DNA of 64,000 nt from Fragilaria crotonensis (taxonomy: Eukaryota > Bacillariophyta > Fragilariophyceae > Fragilariales > Fragilariaceae), in NCBI GenBank assembly GCA_022925895.1, contig JAKSYS010000156.1, forward strand, positions 1-64,000, written 5' to 3'. Positions 1 through 12,391 of the stretch are shown here, piece by piece. The translations under genes were made by a program, and so were the position numbers. The notes under the pieces are model-generated. The model ran no database searches. It was not told where the DNA came from and saw only the letters and a program-made list of their open reading frames with translations. Every line of letters begins with the position of its first letter. Within the stretch, counting starts at the first letter, position 1.

Positions 1-2700
1 TGACAGGCCAAGTGATGATCCATCAGGCAGTCTGACGATCATACCACCAACTATCCAACCAACAGTCGATCGAGTAGTTAGTAACATTCTTCAATGCACT
101 CCTTCCCCGACCACTCCGAGTAGCTCACCAGTCCATCGCTAGTGACTTAAGTGAGTCCATCGGATACACCAGCATCAGGAAATCCGAGTTCAGAGATCTC
201 GTCAATCTCTCTAGAATGGGTGATGTGTGATGCGAGATGCCTTGTCCCCAAAGAACGCAAGTTTGGCAAAGGAAATGGTTGTTCTCACATTGTTGATGTT
301 GTTGTGTGTCATTGGAGTTGCACTGAGCTTGTATACACCTACACCTACTAGTAAGAGCATGGGAAATGAAGTCTGAGTGGAATGGATTTACAACTCCTGT
401 AGAGATGTACTAACTTGGTACAAGCCAACCTCAAGAAGGTTTTGGATACTCTTTTTGTCTTTCTCTGAAGGTACTGTGGTTTCAACCCAGATGGAGCTAG
501 TATGTCCATCAATGTCTCCTCTATCATTCAGATGAGCACCAAGGCTCATCAAGACCTCCCGTGAATAACACTCTCCTTCTTTGAGAACATTAACCATCAA
601 CTCAAAGATGTATTGTCGTACTCAGCTTCTTGTCCTTGGTTCCAAGTGTTCCACATATTTTCCATTGTCATTCACCTGGCTGGCTTTGGTGATCCCATTG
701 CAAAATATAATGGCCATTTGTCTGCCATTTTGAATATGGACTTTCCTCTTGTCTTTACATGGCATGATGCACGTAGTCGTGTTAAACTCTCCTGGCATCC
801 ATACCCTAAGCATCTCCTGACAGTGGGTGCAATTCAACTTGTTCATCCCCATTTTGAAGATCACTTACCATCCACCATTAAGGATGGAATCAGATCCTCC
901 CATGCCAGTCTACAGAACCCTATTCATCTCAATAGCATGCTATGTGACACCCAATGTTCCATTCTTCATGTGACACCCAATGTTCCATTCTTCATTTAAC
1001 AATTGGAATTTACCTGCCATGGTATTGGCAAGGCTAGAAACTATTGGAAGAGTGTCAAGTGGGTGGCAGCCCACTTTCACTCTCCCATACCAACAGACCA
1101 CCCTTCTGCCTTGAGCAAATTTGCCCCAACAAAGCAAATAAAACATGAAGTCTGGTTCATTACCACACGCACAAACCTTGTTCTGGTTGAATTGTGTTAC
1201 ATTGAGCATTTCTTCTCATACCTTGTCAATATTTCCAACACGAATGGCAGGTACCAACTCGATTCATTTGGAAAGCAAGAGGAGTGCTCTCACCGTTGAC
1301 TTAGCTCTAACATTCTTCATACTTTGCAAACTCCATGCACTGAAGCACTGTTGTTTTGTACACCACATCCAAGATCTGGCCCTGAAGGCCTCAATTGCAT
1401 TAAGCCTTGTTTCAATGTTTATGAATGTATTTCAACTTGCAGCATTTGTGATCCTGCAGACACAAGTACATTGTGGACAGGGTTGGGTGGTTGAGAGACA
1501 ATAACACCAGTGGCAATGGTCAGGACCTCCTCACTAGCAACTGGATCAGCATCCATCTGCTTGCAAATCCTTTCATGTTAGTCTGTTTCCTTTTTGTCAG
1601 GTCCACACCACTATGCTGGGTAGGATGTGAGGTGGGTTGCTTTCCGGTTGGTACCGGGTGATCAGTCATGAACTCATTGTGTTGGTCAATGCCCCACAGG
1701 AGCTAGTGGCTCATTATAGAGAAGGTGGGCACATGATATCAATTGCTGATGTCCGCCATTTGCTTGGCCAACAAATGTATTGCAACCAGCATATACCAAA
1801 TATCATAGTATGCCTGTGTTGCTTCCCGATTATCTATGCCACAAATTTTGCTGTAGGATATGGTATATAGCACTTTACGAGTCACGAATGTCACGAATGA
1901 CGTGAATCACGTACCTTCAATGGCCATGAGAGTTTTGCTCGTGCCGTCACCCGTCGCCTTTCTGCTCCTTTGTTTCCGATGCTTCTTTCACCCTTCCCTG
2001 AGTCTGATAAACCGTTCTAATACGTACGTGATGGAGGGTCATTATGTCAATGGGTGAGATACACAGTTAAAGGGGTAACTAAGGCTGATGCTTACAGCGA
2101 ACAAAAACTCTTGCGCAACGGACTGACCGGTTTGCTTTGCAAAAACTCAAAATATGGTGCTTGCAGCTGTACTCCCTAGTAGTAAGTACAAGACCGAGGA
2201 ATTGGACTACCATTTATGTTTCCTTTATTGAGTTGTGTAAGTGTACAAGAAATTTGGCATTGATTAATAGGCAAAAAACTCAAGTCATCATGTGGATCAG
2301 TTATCTCATTTGTCACATGTCGCGTCGTTGGTTGAACAAATTCTGCCGCCATGAGCAAATCAACAAAAAAACAAGAAACACTGGACAAACATGTCGTGCG
2401 GCCTTTTGAAATAATTGCAGGCACTTATTGCGTTTGCCTGTTACGACTTGCCTTCTGTGATCAAAAGAGGAGCTTCTCGAGCAGACGGCGCTATCAAAGA
2501 TGTGATGACTTACATCTTCTATGGTGTGACCGACCCTGACTTGACCACCTACGTTGATCATTTCAAGCTTGGACTGAGAAAATTCAAGGGGCTGTGCACA
2601 CAGTCGCACAGGCAGGTCCAAATGCTGGTTTATCTGGGGAAGCTCTACTGTCGATTCCGGAATGTTTATACCGTCACAAGAAGCTTCTCGTCTATTTCGG
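1..2700. other. Gene-poor stretch with decayed reading frames
   Basis: Only short open frames on both strands are seen here, and none could be assigned to a family. The minus-strand frames around 388-600, 622-864 and 940-1209 have a protein-like composition but many interruptions. This fits old mobile-element debris, since recognisable Harbinger-type remnants follow directly. No intact gene is supported. Confidence 0.4.
942..993. repeat. Two-copy 26-bp tandem duplication
   Basis: A 26-bp unit beginning ATGTGACACCCAATG occurs twice back to back with no visible mismatch. It looks like a recent local duplication inside decayed sequence. Confidence 0.85.
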
Positions 2701-2749
2701 CAACGGTTTAATTGAGAAGGGGATGTTGTCACATAAGTCATTGTATGTG

Positions 2750-4080
2750 TCTGGGGAGAAGATTTCAGATCGTAAACTGCTTCGAAAGAAGGCGGTGATG
2801 TCGTGCACTTGCAAGAAAATGATGGCACTTGTGAAATCAAAGGTTCATCCTATTAAGATCTTGAGAATCCTCCAACCACCATTCATGAACCCAAGGAACA
2901 CTTAACATCTTTTCTAAGTGCTTCTAGCCACTGCGTGAGAGGCAAAGCATCATGGATCGATTGCAAGAAGTATCTTTCAGAGGTGGGATCATCGTTGGCC
3001 ATCTTAGGTATCCATTGTCAAATGATGATGTAGGCATGCCACCCTTGATCGTCACATCCTCTGTTGTCCTCCTTTTCATAATCACAACAGCCCACTAAAT
3101 TCAAAGCAGTTTTGACCTTGCTCTTCATTCTTTGGGGAGAGTGAACTCCATCAGCTCTTCAAATGCACCATGGTGTAGGTCTGCCAGCATGAATGAATCA
3201 AATCGAACAACGGCCTTCTCGTTCCACCGTCCCGGGTGCCCTGCTGGCTGTTGTACTATGTAGAAAATGACGGCAATGATTAACTGTCAGATTTTATGTT
3301 CTTGTTGTCACGTCTGAGCCCATCTTGTATCCAAGGTGTGCTTGTCGAATGGCCGCAATTGTCCAATGGGATGTGGGTTGCATCCTCGGTACTACTGATA
3401 CACCCGGGAAAGCCTGCCACTGCATACTTGGACTTGCAATTTCGCAAGTCGGAAGCAGTTTGCGGCATTTGTACGAACCACAGGTACAAGAATTTTGCAT
3501 CATATGTCGTGAAAGTGTAAAAAAGCGATGCACATTGCGATTTACTTTGGTGGCCTCTTTGAAGTTGTCAAATGTCCATCCGCTTCCAAGGTACCGAAGT
3601 GAGTCTAAGAGGAGAAGCTCAAGGGGTGACACATTCTTATTGTTTTGTCTCCCAGTGAAACCATCGGCTTCTGTCTGCCATCGGTTGAACAATCCACCGC
3701 AACCATCACCACTCACCCATTCCAAAATCTGAAGGTACTATATGGCAATCAGAACCTCTGCCAACACCTTGTTTCAAAAAGGACAGTTTGCTTCTGGATT
3801 CTGGATGTACTCCAGCCACCAGCTGCTCAGTTGTGGGCACATTCTAAGCATGATTCCAGTGATTGGGTCACAATACCACTGAAGCTTCCCCTTTTGCCTT
3901 CTTTCTCTGTTGACCACAAAATTGCTCACAGTCACACCTGAGATCTACCACATCAAATTCTTTCTTCTGTTCCAGATCCTCTGGTTTGACAATATTAATC
4001 AATGATACAAGAAGTTTCTTCGTCCTCTCATCTGCGCTTCTTGTCGTGACGCACACTCCAACCGCTCCTTACCGTACACA
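2750..4080 (-). mobile_element. Decayed PIF/Harbinger-type transposon, copy 1
   Basis: Minus-strand translation in broken frames gives a Harbinger-type transposase in the expected order. From about 3640 to 3540 there is a segment reading LDSLRYLG then GWTFDNF, which resembles the helical region ahead of the DDE core. A GCISSTEDATHIP-like segment (around 3400) carries the first catalytic Asp region. A GHPGRWNEKAVVRFD-like segment (around 3240-3190) follows, then a WLEALRKDVKC segment (around 2930-2900) that matches the family's terminal Glu region. Harbinger elements are cut-and-paste DNA transposons with a DDE nuclease. Several frame breaks and stops show this copy is dead. Terminal inverted repeats were not identified, so the ends are approximate. 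Confidence 0.65.
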
Positions 4081-4149
4081 AAACAAAAACCTTATGTTTA
4101 GTGTTATTCCGCGTATAACTGAAATCTATGCCATAGAAATGCTGTAGAG

Positions 4150-5060
4150 GAGCACAGAAACGGTGCTCTACAATTGTAGAATGCTGAAGAGGAGTACCAG
4201 ATCCACAACTTCTGTATTATGTAGTCAAATGCCTGTTTTTAAAATCCTCCAAAAACCCTTGAGCATACCAAAGGCACAATCAACATCTTTATGCAAAGAT
4301 TCCAACCTTTGCAAAAATCAAAGCTCGCAGCGATTCAATGAGCTTTTGTGTGGTGGTTCACCAGTTGTTGACCACTGTAGATAACCATTATCTACGATGA
4401 CATAACAACCATTGATGCTGATGCGGCCTGTCCGCGTCTGCAATTCTAAGCACATGGTCAAGTTGAATAGACCACATCTCAGCTGATCCATCAACCCATC
4501 AAATTTAATGAGAGTCTGATCATTTCATCTACCAGGATGACCCGTTGTAGAATGGATTATTCTCCGAGGGTTGTTGACTGTCAAATTGAATCTTCGCGTG
4601 GTTGTTCCCTTTGATTTGAATCCAAGATGTGCTTGATGAACACCAAAGTTAGGCTTGTCCATGTTAATGTGGGTTGCATTGGGACTTCCGATACAACCAG
4701 GATAGCCAGCTTTTGGTACTCAGCCAAGCTCACATTCCTTCAAGCAACTCTTGGAGTGTCGAGGAAATGATGACATATTTTGGGTCAAGAAACTATGCAC
4801 CAAACTCAACAAACTTATGGAAGAAGACAAGGTGGATGTCCCTTGCAATGTATGTGCTTTCTTCAAGATCATCAAATGTCCATCCACGTCCGAGGTACCG
4901 AAGACTTCTTAAGACCAATTATTCAATGGGTGACACTTTTGTCTTCTTCTTTGACTCCTTGTCCTTTGATGCACTTCTCCACATTGAAAAAGGAACAATT
5001 ACTTCGGAATCATTCTTCAGTTCAAGAATATAGTGCAAGGTCAGGGTACAATTCATAGGG
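4150..5060 (-). mobile_element. Decayed PIF/Harbinger-type transposon, copy 2
   Basis: This is a second minus-strand copy directly upstream of the first and in the same orientation. It shows the same landmarks: LRSLRYLGRGWTFDDLEE near 4930-4880, a segment with DATHI-like spacing near 4680, and KDVDCAFGMLKGF near 4290-4240. The two copies share clear DNA similarity, for example around 3570-3650 and 4870-4940, where both contain GGTACCGAAG after a CAAATGTCCATCC-type stretch. They differ at many positions and both carry stops. They could be two old insertions or one tandem duplication of an element. Confidence 0.65.
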
Positions 5061-6605
5061 AAGTCGGAACGCACCTTTTCCTAAATTGCTTCTTCCAATC
5101 ATGTGGATCAGCATTCACTTTTGGGTCTTCTATGTACAATATATACCAATGGCTACGTCTCGGTGTAATTGGATGAGCCAAATGACTGATTGGGTCAATG
5201 CGACGGGATCTCTTGGATGGTAGTGCAGTACACCGCACGTGCCCTTAGCGTAGAACAATACAGTATACTATAATTACTAGTATCCAGTACTACAATACAA
5301 TGGCCATGTATAGTACTTCGATATACCGGTAGACTAGTAATACAATAGTACAGTGTAACAATGCAACACTGATCCTGTACAACAGTACAACCGTACACAT
5401 TAAGTGAGTAACCAGTAGAAATGAGAACTGGTTGACAACTCCTGGAGACTCACTGAGTCTCCTAGGTAATCCAAGAGGATCAGTTTAATCCCACCAGGGA
5501 TGGGACTGATCTCAACTTGTTGTTGATCAGTCTCATAACTTTTATAGTCTACAATTATTACCCCTTAAAAACTAGCTACAAATTAAACTACAAATAAATT
5601 GATTACTTCGCGCGTAGGGCAGGTGGTTCGCCTTCAGTTGCCGTCTTCTCCTCATGCGCCAACATCTGCATGAGAAGGAATCGGGACTTCATCTTTGTCT
5701 CTCAAGGCAGTCTTGAAAGAGTTCATCGCTGAAGGCACCATCATCATCGTAGCAGGCCAATTCATTGATAGGACGATCATTATCCGCACTTTTGTCGTTT
5801 ACACTTGTGAGGACATTTTGCATTAAACCAAAGACATTACTACTATCATTGGTAGCACTCTGAGAATTGCCCATCTGGTATTTGTGAGACACTGCACAAA
5901 TGGAGGAGAGGAAAGATGTTGATGATGCAAGAAATGAATTTGTTGTTGCAGTTCAGAAGTGGTGACACTGCGTATTGTAGCACCAAATGGAAGTTTTGTG
6001 GAGGGCCGGGTCTTCTACAAAACTGCATTTCTGTAATGTGAAATTTTGTGAACTATCCCGGCTTTACATAAATGACCGGAGGTTTTGAGTGGATAAGGAC
6101 CGTGGTTTACAAAAATTCCGGTCAGTTATGCTTTTTACGCAAATAAATCAGACACCACGCTTTGTTTTGCGAGACGGTTTGTTCGCGGTAACGGCCTAAC
6201 ACGGTACAGTACCAGGTAGTAAAAAATGTAATAAAACTTGTGAACTTTGTGAACACAACCCCAGCCTTTTATGTGGCATAAAGTGCAACAAAAATAGACA
6301 AGCTTTTTGGCAATCTCAAAGCTTTTTGCTGTCTTGGAAAGTTAGCGAGCGACAAACAAAATTCATCAAAACTCATCAAGCTTAACAACAAGAGTTTATT
6401 CGTAGCCAATTTGAAGATCCAAGGAGTGGCTTTCGCTTCTCACTGCCCATACATAAACTCAAGTACATTCAACGACGCATCTAAGTTATACTCGGTGATT
6501 TTCTCGTACACGCATACGTGAAGGTGTACAGGAGCAGCAACGTGCACAGCAAATATCATTACATCAAAAGCGAACCATTCTTTTGCCTTGTTCACATCCA
6601 AATCA
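5061..6605. other. Non-coding spacer between transposon remnants
   Basis: The first part (about 5220-5400) is rich in GTAC-type words such as AGTAC and TACTAG. A palindrome cluster follows at 5444-5516. A 67-codon minus-strand frame at 5689-5892 has no recognisable family. The right part (about 6000-6600) probably contains the 5' non-coding end of the PiggyBac-like element. No other gene is supported. Confidence 0.4.
5444..5516. repeat. Cluster of imperfect and perfect palindromes
   Basis: Positions 5444-5462 read GGAGACTCA-C-TGAGTCTCC, a perfect 9-bp stem with a one-base loop. Next, GATCAGT at 5478-5484 pairs with ACTGATC at 5505-5511, with inner ATCCC/GGGAT arms. A third arm (GACTGATC from 5504) pairs with TGATCAGTC just downstream. 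Closely packed hairpins of this kind are common near ends of DNA transposons, but the parent element is unknown. Confidence 0.7.
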
Positions 6606-9600
6606 TGTCTGACAGCGATGATGATGACCACAGTGACTCTGAATTGGATGATTGATGTACCTGATGTCTGGTACCGTTGAAAATGATAATGATGATGACG
6701 ATGTGCAGGAAGTCAATACTGGAGAGTGGAATATGGTCCGCAATTACAATACAAAAGTTGAACTTGATGGAGTCCCATTGTCCTTGAGCGTGTGAGAGTC
6801 CAGATAATTGCTGGTGGGCAAGTGCGGCATCTACACACCCTGTCTCCAGCACATTTTCTGGAGGCGTGGATGGATAAAAATCTTCTTTGTTTTGCTAAGC
6901 AATACATCAGTAAGAACTTGTCAGGAGGCAATCCTGTGTCAAACTCTGAAATCCTGGCATTTATTCGGGTGGAGCTGATGCTTTTGTTTTACAGAGTGTT
7001 GCCTTCATTGTATCTTGATTTGGACGAGCGCTCGAATTTTCCATCCGCTGGACAGGGTATGGACTACTATGCTCAATACCGTGAAATCTTGCATGGTTTG
7101 AGCGTATCTGGTACCTCTTCACAAGTCTCAACAACAGCATGGACGCCTCCCATGCAGCATGACCGAGAAATGGCCGCAACAATGGAAGTTGTTCGAAGAA
7201 CTGGTGCCGAAATTGCTTTTGTCTCTGGTGTTACCCAGGTTGGCCTGGACGACGACTTGCTTCGCATGCGATCAAAAATGGTCGTGAATCATGGCTTCTC
7301 ACAAATAAATATCCCTTGTAAAGGATTGGGAGTCATTCATCATGGTGCAGTTTCTGTTACTGCTGGATTGTACATTGGTGAGCATGTTGCAGCGGGTGGG
7401 GAATCAACTTTGGATTGTGTCAAAATCCTGCAGCAAAGTATGATGGGTCGCTCGCCTGAATCTCAATTCAGACTTGATGGTGGGAATACGTTTTTTTGAG
7501 ATCGAAGATATGGAGGCATTGATGGGGAGGTGAACAGGTGGAGTATCGGAGTCGGGCATCCCTTTTGGGAACGGCAAAACAAATAAGATCATTTCCTTTT
7601 ACCTACTACAACCAGAATCCAGGTCCGGACCGAGTCCTAATTGCAGAGAAAGGGGCCGCTGCAGTGTATTGGGCAAAGAAGCCATGCAGTACAGCAAGGG
7701 CAGCTCCCGGTATGATTGCTGCGGAGCATTTTGCATGTGCTTACAGGAATGGCTTAGGCCGAGTCGTTCTGATGCAAACAACTGAAAAGAAGTGTGGCCC
7801 TGGAAACTATACCCTTGTAACTTGACAAAAACAAGATGACATTCCAGAGCCAACAATTCATGCTGAGCTTGCGTTGTTCGAGACAAATAACATCATCCAA
7901 TTGACGGCATCCCAACGCACAACAGAATGGTTCAATCAGCGTTGCTTTCGCATCACTGGAACAGGTGCTCTTGCAGTGTGGTGGCGGCACTTCGCCGGCT
8001 GTAGTCGATTGGGCAGTAGTGGAGGAGAGCAGCTGCCTACGAGTGTGAAGGCCACTAGTAATATCCTTGGATTAAAGTATTTAGCTGAGCCCGCCGATGG
8101 TGATTGTATTGATGACAGAGATTGGGTTTACACCAGACACGCGTTGTCCGCTTTTCCGATTGCGCAATTTAAGATTATATGTCGTCTGAAGCTGCTTCTT
8201 GCCGTGTCAGGCAACAAGTCATGCCTCATCGAAAGAATTCTTTCATCAACTGGATTGATCCGGCCCGATGCTGAGCACCCCGTGCTTGAGATCCTTCTTG
8301 AGAAGTGGTTCATGTTGCCCCTTGGTTCGTCAATGGCAATGCGAGAGGGGACCCTCAACGAGGCAAACGTGCTACCCTAGCTTGGATTGTTACTACAGAC
8401 TCACAGCAAAAATGACTGTCGTTTGCAATGTTACAAGGAGTATGGTTTGCTTTGCGGGAAAGACTCTTTTTATGCAGCATTCTCACCTGATGCTATTGCA
8501 GTTCTGATGATTCCCTAGTACGTGGGCCAAGTCACTGCCTTGGAAGATCAAGAGCAAGTGTTCGACGGCAACAGTGCAGAAAGAGACGTCTTTAGCGCAA
8601 CAGTATGGATCCGTGGAGCTTGTTGATGTGCATGGAACCAATCCCAACAACTCAAAAGAATTTCAAGAGTGCATTCCAGAACACGACCACCATTGCACTC
8701 AAATTATACACGGGATGGCATGCGGTGATTTGCAGGATGCCCTTTATGTTGTGGCGTCGCTGAGGACAATAATCAGAGTTGTACACGTGCACCTTCATGA
8801 AGATGCAAAGGATTAATATCGACTTGCACTTCAAGAAGTTTATGAGCGCAATCTGACGTGGATTCCGACAGGAAAACTTGCAGCATGCTTGGAACGTTGT
8901 ACGCTACCCTGTTATGCTTGCGAGGCAGACACTCGCTATTGGTGGGGCTTTGAGCCTTTGGACAGGAATTGCCTATCTTGTAGAGGAACGAGGCAGGCCG
9001 TTGCCGGAAGGACGAATGTTGATCCCAACAATAGTGGCCATGTGGAACCGGAACAAGGGTCCAATCGACGTTTTCTCGTTTTTCTTGAAGAACTGCCATT
9101 CACGGCATGGCACGCTCTCAGCGTTTGGAAATATAGTATGGCTTCGTCTTCTCATGACTCGAGTGTACAATGCGTACCAAGCCTATGTCCTCAGTCGGTC
9201 TGTTGCATTCCTGGTCAGCAACGATTGCTCTGGGTACGCTGCCTTTCAAAAGCATCGCAAGAAACACGGTTCGTTTGCAAAGTTTTGCAGTGCTCTTGCC
9301 AGAGATCTAACGCTGGAGAAATTCGTAAGAGATGATGGAAGTGATGACAGCCCTTTGGACGCAGCAGAAGAGGACGTCGAAAGGCAAGACGGAGTGGAGG
9401 GACTCAGTGTTTGCTACCTCAAACGTGAGGCGTACTTTTCCAAGCGCGACATGGTTGCAAAGCGAATGAACACCTCCTTGCCTCACGTTCCATGTGCAGG
9501 TCCGGATAAGAAACCAAAGAGCTGCATCTCGTGCTGCCGCAGCAAGCACTCACATCCTGATCCTAAGCACGCACGCCCGTCATGGTCAAACTACGAAGTT

Positions 9601-9785
9601 TATGTGTTTGGTTTGCAATGTGAACCTTTGTCGGGTGAAACGCTATGATGGCAAGAGTTGCCACGAACTATTTCATTCAAGAGGAAGTATAACGTCGGTG
9701 GACTGTTGCCGTGCAGCAATGGATGACGTGGTCCTTGTTGTTCCCCATTCGAACCGACCAGGACCAAAAAGCGACAAAGAGTGAC
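6606..9785 (+). mobile_element. Decayed PiggyBac-like transposon with SAP and YqaJ-like nuclease domains
   Basis: The frame opens at an ATG followed by a Ser/Asp-rich acidic stretch (MSDSDDDDHSDSELDD), typical of PiggyBac-type transposases. The segment at 6792-7499 contains PVSNSEILAFIRVELMLLFY and VGLDDDLLRMRSKMVV, similar to the PiggyBac N-terminal and DDE region. From 7900 a different module appears: RTTEWFNQRCFRITGTGA, then a SAP-like stretch (around 8170-8240) with LLLAVSGNKSCLIERIL. An EGTLNEANV segment, an SPDAIAV segment (around 8490) and an E-x-K site (IKSK, around 8550) follow. This is the order of a YqaJ-type PD-(D/E)xK nuclease. Downstream, MWNRNKGPIDVFSFF resembles the last catalytic-Asp region of PiggyBac, and a Cys-rich tail (CLVCNVNLC) ends it. 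Several frame shifts and stops show the copy is inactive. The terminal repeats and TTAA target site were not located. Confidence 0.6.
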
Positions 9786-10518
9786 CTCACCAGCAATTGC
9801 CGATTATAGCAGCACAAATTTTGAGGAGTTTTCCGAAGATGATGAGCAACTACGCCGGATACTTTGTTCAAGAGTCACTCCTGTGATCGCTGCACCTGGG
9901 AGGAGACATTATGTAGCACACTTACATGGCCCTAAGGGGTCGAATTGGACAATGTCGAATCATGATAAGTGTGGGAGATGACGTGTTAAAGTTTCTAAAC
10001 TCATAATTTTTTGTCGCATAGTAGCCTCATTTCATGCGACATACACGACAAACACGTCCGAACACCCCCAAAAAAAGAGTCGACTTTGGCACGCCGTAAC
10101 TTCATCAAAATCATGATTGACAACAAATCCTTCGGCATTTTGGTAGAAAGTTAACCTCCTTACAGATCGCACTCTTCACAATTTTGAGAATCGCTCTTGT
10201 TGTTGTTTTCGGTTGATCTAACATTTTGTCGTCTTTTTTATCGCATTATCCAGAACAAGGCTGGGGATCAGCATGCACTGGGTAACCCAGGTAACTACCG
10301 TACGTATTCCATACACCGTACGGTTTGTACATAAATACTCTCACGTCGATGGCTCGTCTCTAAATTTTTCTGCAGTAAAATGGAGCCCGGAGGCTCAGTC
10401 GTGGTTCTGGTTTCCTATGACATATGCATCGCCCCCACCCCCCACCAGCCACCTCAATCACGTGCTCCTTGTTTTTAAGTACGACGTACAACTGATAACA
10501 AACGCAGAGCCGTGTACA
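9786..10518. other. Spacer upstream of the 10.5-kb gene
   Basis: The left part probably contains the 3' end of the PiggyBac-like element. The right part, 10273-10518, is open in frame with the next gene, but its only ATG-proximal sequence has low coding character. It includes GTACGTATTCC-like and CCGTACGG words that fit promoter or 5' leader DNA. No gene is supported. Confidence 0.35.
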
Positions 10519-12315
10519 ATGAACGTGGACAACACCGACGAAGTACAACGGAATGTACCAGCACGTCAGGTCCAGCCAGACAATATCAACCTGGACAAAA
10601 TTAAAGCTCTTCTAGTCAACGACGATCTCAAATGTGATGAGAGGAGTCTTGCGGTGTTGACATTGTTGACTAGAGTCGGCGGGGCTGACCACCTGGTGAT
10701 TGAAGATATGATGGGTTCAAATGAAATGTTCTGCTTCATTATTCGCCTAATTCGGTCGAACCATCCGTCGTTTGTGAGACTTGCCTGTCGCTGCGTCTCT
10801 GCATTGCGACGACGACAATGCGATTGGACCAGAATGGCACGAACAATTTTGACTGCTATCAAATATCGAACAAATCTTCCAACGGGGAAGACCGATGGCG
10901 ACTTATTGCTTGCTTTAGTTTGCTGCATAGAAATGGACGAGTCGATTAAAACCAGGGGGCATGACTTTGACTGCATCTGGCAACGCTTTTGCACTGATAC
11001 TCGAATGCCGGAAGCTGATTTATTGAAAGAAGATGATGTGTTGACAACGGGAATTGATGGTCACTGGCAATTCGTCGACCAGTCCATTGAGAAACTGTTG
11101 CGGCGTGAGGATGAACATTCTTGGATGAATTCTTTCCTGCGCCTATGGGATCTCATCGCTCCGGAACTTTGCCCAACCCTGACTTTCGTACCAGAATGGT
11201 ATCGATCATTCCTTCTTTCAATCGTCTCAATTGATTCGAACCTAGCGCGGAACAATGACTGCCACGCCATGGCGTTCCAACTCACGATTGCGATGGCTGC
11301 CTTCATGCCATCCTTCAACTTCACCTCCCATCAGGCGGAAAAAGCCCTTGCCGATCTAATCATTGTGCACATCGGGTCGCCAGAATCGGATTTGCGTTCA
11401 CGAGCTTGGGAAGCTGTCTCTATCCTCGTTTCGAGGCACGGTTGGAATTGGATGTCAAACTCAGATGACAACATACCCCTCACTGTAACATCTCCCATTT
11501 GTATTTGGACGAGATTGGCTGCAGGAGAATATCGAATACAACTTGGCTTAAAGTGTGCAACAGTTGGAGCATCGTTCCAACTCGACACGCTGAACGCATG
11601 TGGGCTTGTCGTTGTGTCAGCCTTGCGTAGAGTCTTGGAGGAAGCAGCCACTTTAGACAACGGTAAGCCTACCACATTAGATACCGAGGCCATCCTGCAC
11701 TTGCGGCAGTCATTCAATGATACCCTTCAGTCTTCCATCAGTTACGTCGCTTCCGAAGCGTTACCGACGCTCGCCGCGTGCAAAGTGTTGGGATCCCTGC
11801 TATGTGAATTCTCAATCTGGGACGAGTTGCCCGTCGGTACAACAGTGGAAGAAGTTCTGCTCGCTATCAGCAACTGTATCGCCAATAATATTGTTGAGAT
11901 CATGCCATGCCTGGTCAATATCTTGGATCCTGACGGGCTTCAGGGCAAAAGAGTTCAGTCCCTCACATCCGCAGGAATCCTAGGAGACAGGTTGCCGTCG
12001 TACTTTGCTCACTACTGGAGAGAACATGCCTTCCACGACATGGCGTCTATACCTTTGGCATGTGCAGCCATCGAAAATTGGCACTCCATAGCCGATCCGA
12101 AAATGAAGCACAGGAGGAGTGTGGCGAATGACATTCTTCGGTGGATGGAGAAAGCTTTAGACAAGGGAGTAACAGATTCTATCGACGCCGGTGCAGTTAT
12201 ATCTGCCGTGGGTTGCTACGTCGTCTTGTTGGGTGATCATCGACCGCCTGCACAGGACGCTGCGCTTGTACGAGCGGCGCTATCAAGATGCGAGTCGATA
12301 GAGAGGTACTCGTGA
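10519..12315 (+). CDS. Alpha-helical repeat protein of unknown function (neurochondrin-like?)
   Basis: An uninterrupted frame encodes 598 residues from the chosen ATG, which starts MNVDNTDEVQRNV. The frame is open further upstream, but that part looks like promoter DNA. The protein is rich in Leu, Ala and Ser and is predicted by eye to be nearly all alpha-helical, with short repeated helix pairs such as LAVLTLLTRVGG and FVRLACRCVSALRRR near the N terminus. This pattern fits HEAT/ARM-like scaffolds. The opening region, a short LL-rich helix followed by a resistance-to-loss LLTR segment, is reminiscent of neurochondrin, but that is only an inference. There is no signal peptide or membrane segment. 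It converges with the dolichol kinase gene, with 76 bp between the stops. Confidence 0.8.
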   Translation: MNVDNTDEVQRNVPARQVQPDNINLDKIKALLVNDDLKCDERSLAVLTLLTRVGGADHLVIEDMMGSNEMFCFIIRLIRSNHPSFVRLACRCVSALRRRQCDWTRMARTILTAIKYRTNLPTGKTDGDLLLALVCCIEMDESIKTRGHDFDCIWQRFCTDTRMPEADLLKEDDVLTTGIDGHWQFVDQSIEKLLRREDEHSWMNSFLRLWDLIAPELCPTLTFVPEWYRSFLLSIVSIDSNLARNNDCHAMAFQLTIAMAAFMPSFNFTSHQAEKALADLIIVHIGSPESDLRSRAWEAVSILVSRHGWNWMSNSDDNIPLTVTSPICIWTRLAAGEYRIQLGLKCATVGASFQLDTLNACGLVVVSALRRVLEEAATLDNGKPTTLDTEAILHLRQSFNDTLQSSISYVASEALPTLAACKVLGSLLCEFSIWDELPVGTTVEEVLLAISNCIANNIVEIMPCLVNILDPDGLQGKRVQSLTSAGILGDRLPSYFAHYWREHAFHDMASIPLACAAIENWHSIADPKMKHRRSVANDILRWMEKALDKGVTDSIDAGAVISAVGCYVVLLGDHRPPAQDAALVRAALSRCESIERYS

Positions 12316-12391
12316 GTGTTGGTTAAACCCACGGAAGATGATCATCTTCTGCCTGGTTCATCGCATTATTCATTGGAAAGCGAGTGATGGC

